In this document: positions 11,037 through 11,346 of the stretch, piece after piece
Numbering within the stretch: position 1 is the first letter of the stretch
How the letters are laid out: each line of letters starts with the position of its first letter
Assembly: GCA_927910745.1 (NCBI GenBank)
Contig: CAKMNX010000009.1
Span: forward strand, 1-11,346
Reading direction: 5' to 3'
Length of the DNA stretch: 11,346 nucleotides
From: an uncultured Candidatus Saccharibacteria bacterium
Lineage (GTDB): Bacteria; Patescibacteriota; Saccharimonadia; Saccharimonadales; Saccharimonadaceae
Notes under the pieces: generated by a model
Databases searched by the model: none
Told to the model about the DNA's origin: nothing
What the model saw: the letters and a program-made list of their open reading frames with translations, nothing else
Translations under genes and position numbers: made by a program

Positions 11037-11346
11037 CAGTGCACCACGCATTCTGTTACATAGCGTTGCATAATGTGCTGAGCCTGGACCATCTCCTCGT
11101 CGGTAAAGCTCGTTTCATCGCAAAAGCGGCTACTCACCAGCGTATCGCTTGCAATAAAATGCTGCAGGGCAAAGCGCTGTGCGCCTTGCACCATCTGCCC
11201 GACCGCATCGAAGTCTGCTGGCTCAAGCTGCCCCCGCACAATCGTCGTGCGAAACTCGTGATCGACCCGGCTTCGGATGAGGTCGATGCTTTCCATAATC
11301 GCATCGGTGTCAATTGGCGCGCGGCAATTTCTACGTACTTCTCCAG
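11036..11346 (-). CDS. Anaerobic ribonucleotide reductase-activating protein, NrdG2 type, C-terminal part
   Basis: Only the last 102 residues lie in the window; the gene starts beyond the right edge, and the radical-SAM CxxxCxxC cluster motif is therefore not visible. The visible part (DHEFRTTIVRGQLEPADFD, then GAQRFALQHF) matches the C-terminal barrel end of the NrdG2/PflA-like activases, which have a conserved 'yEfRTT.v ... ga.rf.LQqF' pattern. Such enzymes use S-adenosylmethionine and a reduced 4Fe-4S cluster to put a glycyl radical on NrdD, enabling oxygen-free dNTP synthesis. An acidic patch (TSFTDEEM) precedes the C-terminus. The stop overlaps the reductase start (TGATG). Other PflA-like activases are possible, but the C-terminal pattern favours NrdG2. 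Confidence 0.75.
   Translation of the reverse strand, partial: GEVRRNCRAPIDTDAIMESIDLIRSRVDHEFRTTIVRGQLEPADFDAVGQMVQGAQRFALQHFIASDTLVSSRFCDETSFTDEEMVQAQHIMQRYVTECVVH

Noticed and set aside
1..11346. tRNA, rRNA, CRISPR array, insertion sequence or prophage genes
   Set aside because: I looked for T-loop/anticodon patterns, regularly spaced direct repeats, transposase or integrase motifs and terminal repeats and saw none; a tRNA or RNA-family scan was not possible here.

Overview
The window is 11.3 kb of bacterial DNA with compact gene packing, roughly balanced base composition and the standard bacterial code: TGA is a true stop, for example in the TGATG and ATGA overlaps near 11036 and 10351. 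The best taxonomic guess is a Patescibacteria/CPR genome, probably Saccharibacteria (TM7). The reasons are the small streamlined proteins, a PheS with a four-cysteine insertion, an NrdG2-type activase beside a flavin reductase, and signs of leaderless transcription. This is inference from gene style, not a proven assignment.

Left part (1-3363, all minus strand): a CPBP-family membrane protease cut by the left edge, a 183-aa unknown protein with a possible antitoxin-like segment followed by a tiny ORF and a strong terminator hairpin, a membrane-anchored alpha/beta hydrolase, and an aquaporin-like channel with an unusual second pore motif. A 105-nt divergent promoter region separates this block from the next.

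Middle part (3469-5231, plus strand): one likely operon of an 87-aa single-span membrane protein, pheS (phenylalanyl-tRNA synthetase alpha chain, with no pheT next to it) and a cytidine/blasticidin-S-deaminase-like enzyme. A long hairpin at 5330-5367 closes it and faces the convergent gene beyond.

Right part (5380-11346, all minus strand): a secreted GH16 glycoside hydrolase with a C-terminal internalin-like leucine-rich segment, rmuC, a 216-aa polytopic membrane protein, a PAP2/BcrC-like phosphatase, then a tightly coupled three-gene cluster of nrdG2 (cut by the right edge), an FAD/NAD(P)-type reductase and a small four-cysteine protein. Overlapping stop/start codons make that cluster the most system-like element: a plausible electron-supply module for the radical-SAM activase of anaerobic ribonucleotide reductase.

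A second theme is regulatory. Three genes (3469 plus, 8049 minus, 9659 minus) carry the same arrangement, an extended -10 TGCTATA(C/A)T exactly six bases before ATG and no Shine-Dalgarno, so their mRNAs should begin at the start codon. Other genes (183-aa protein, aquaporin, GH16, 216-aa protein) have the promoter further upstream plus a good Shine-Dalgarno. Two gene-free stretches exceed 300 bases: 6649-6969 and 8050-8476.
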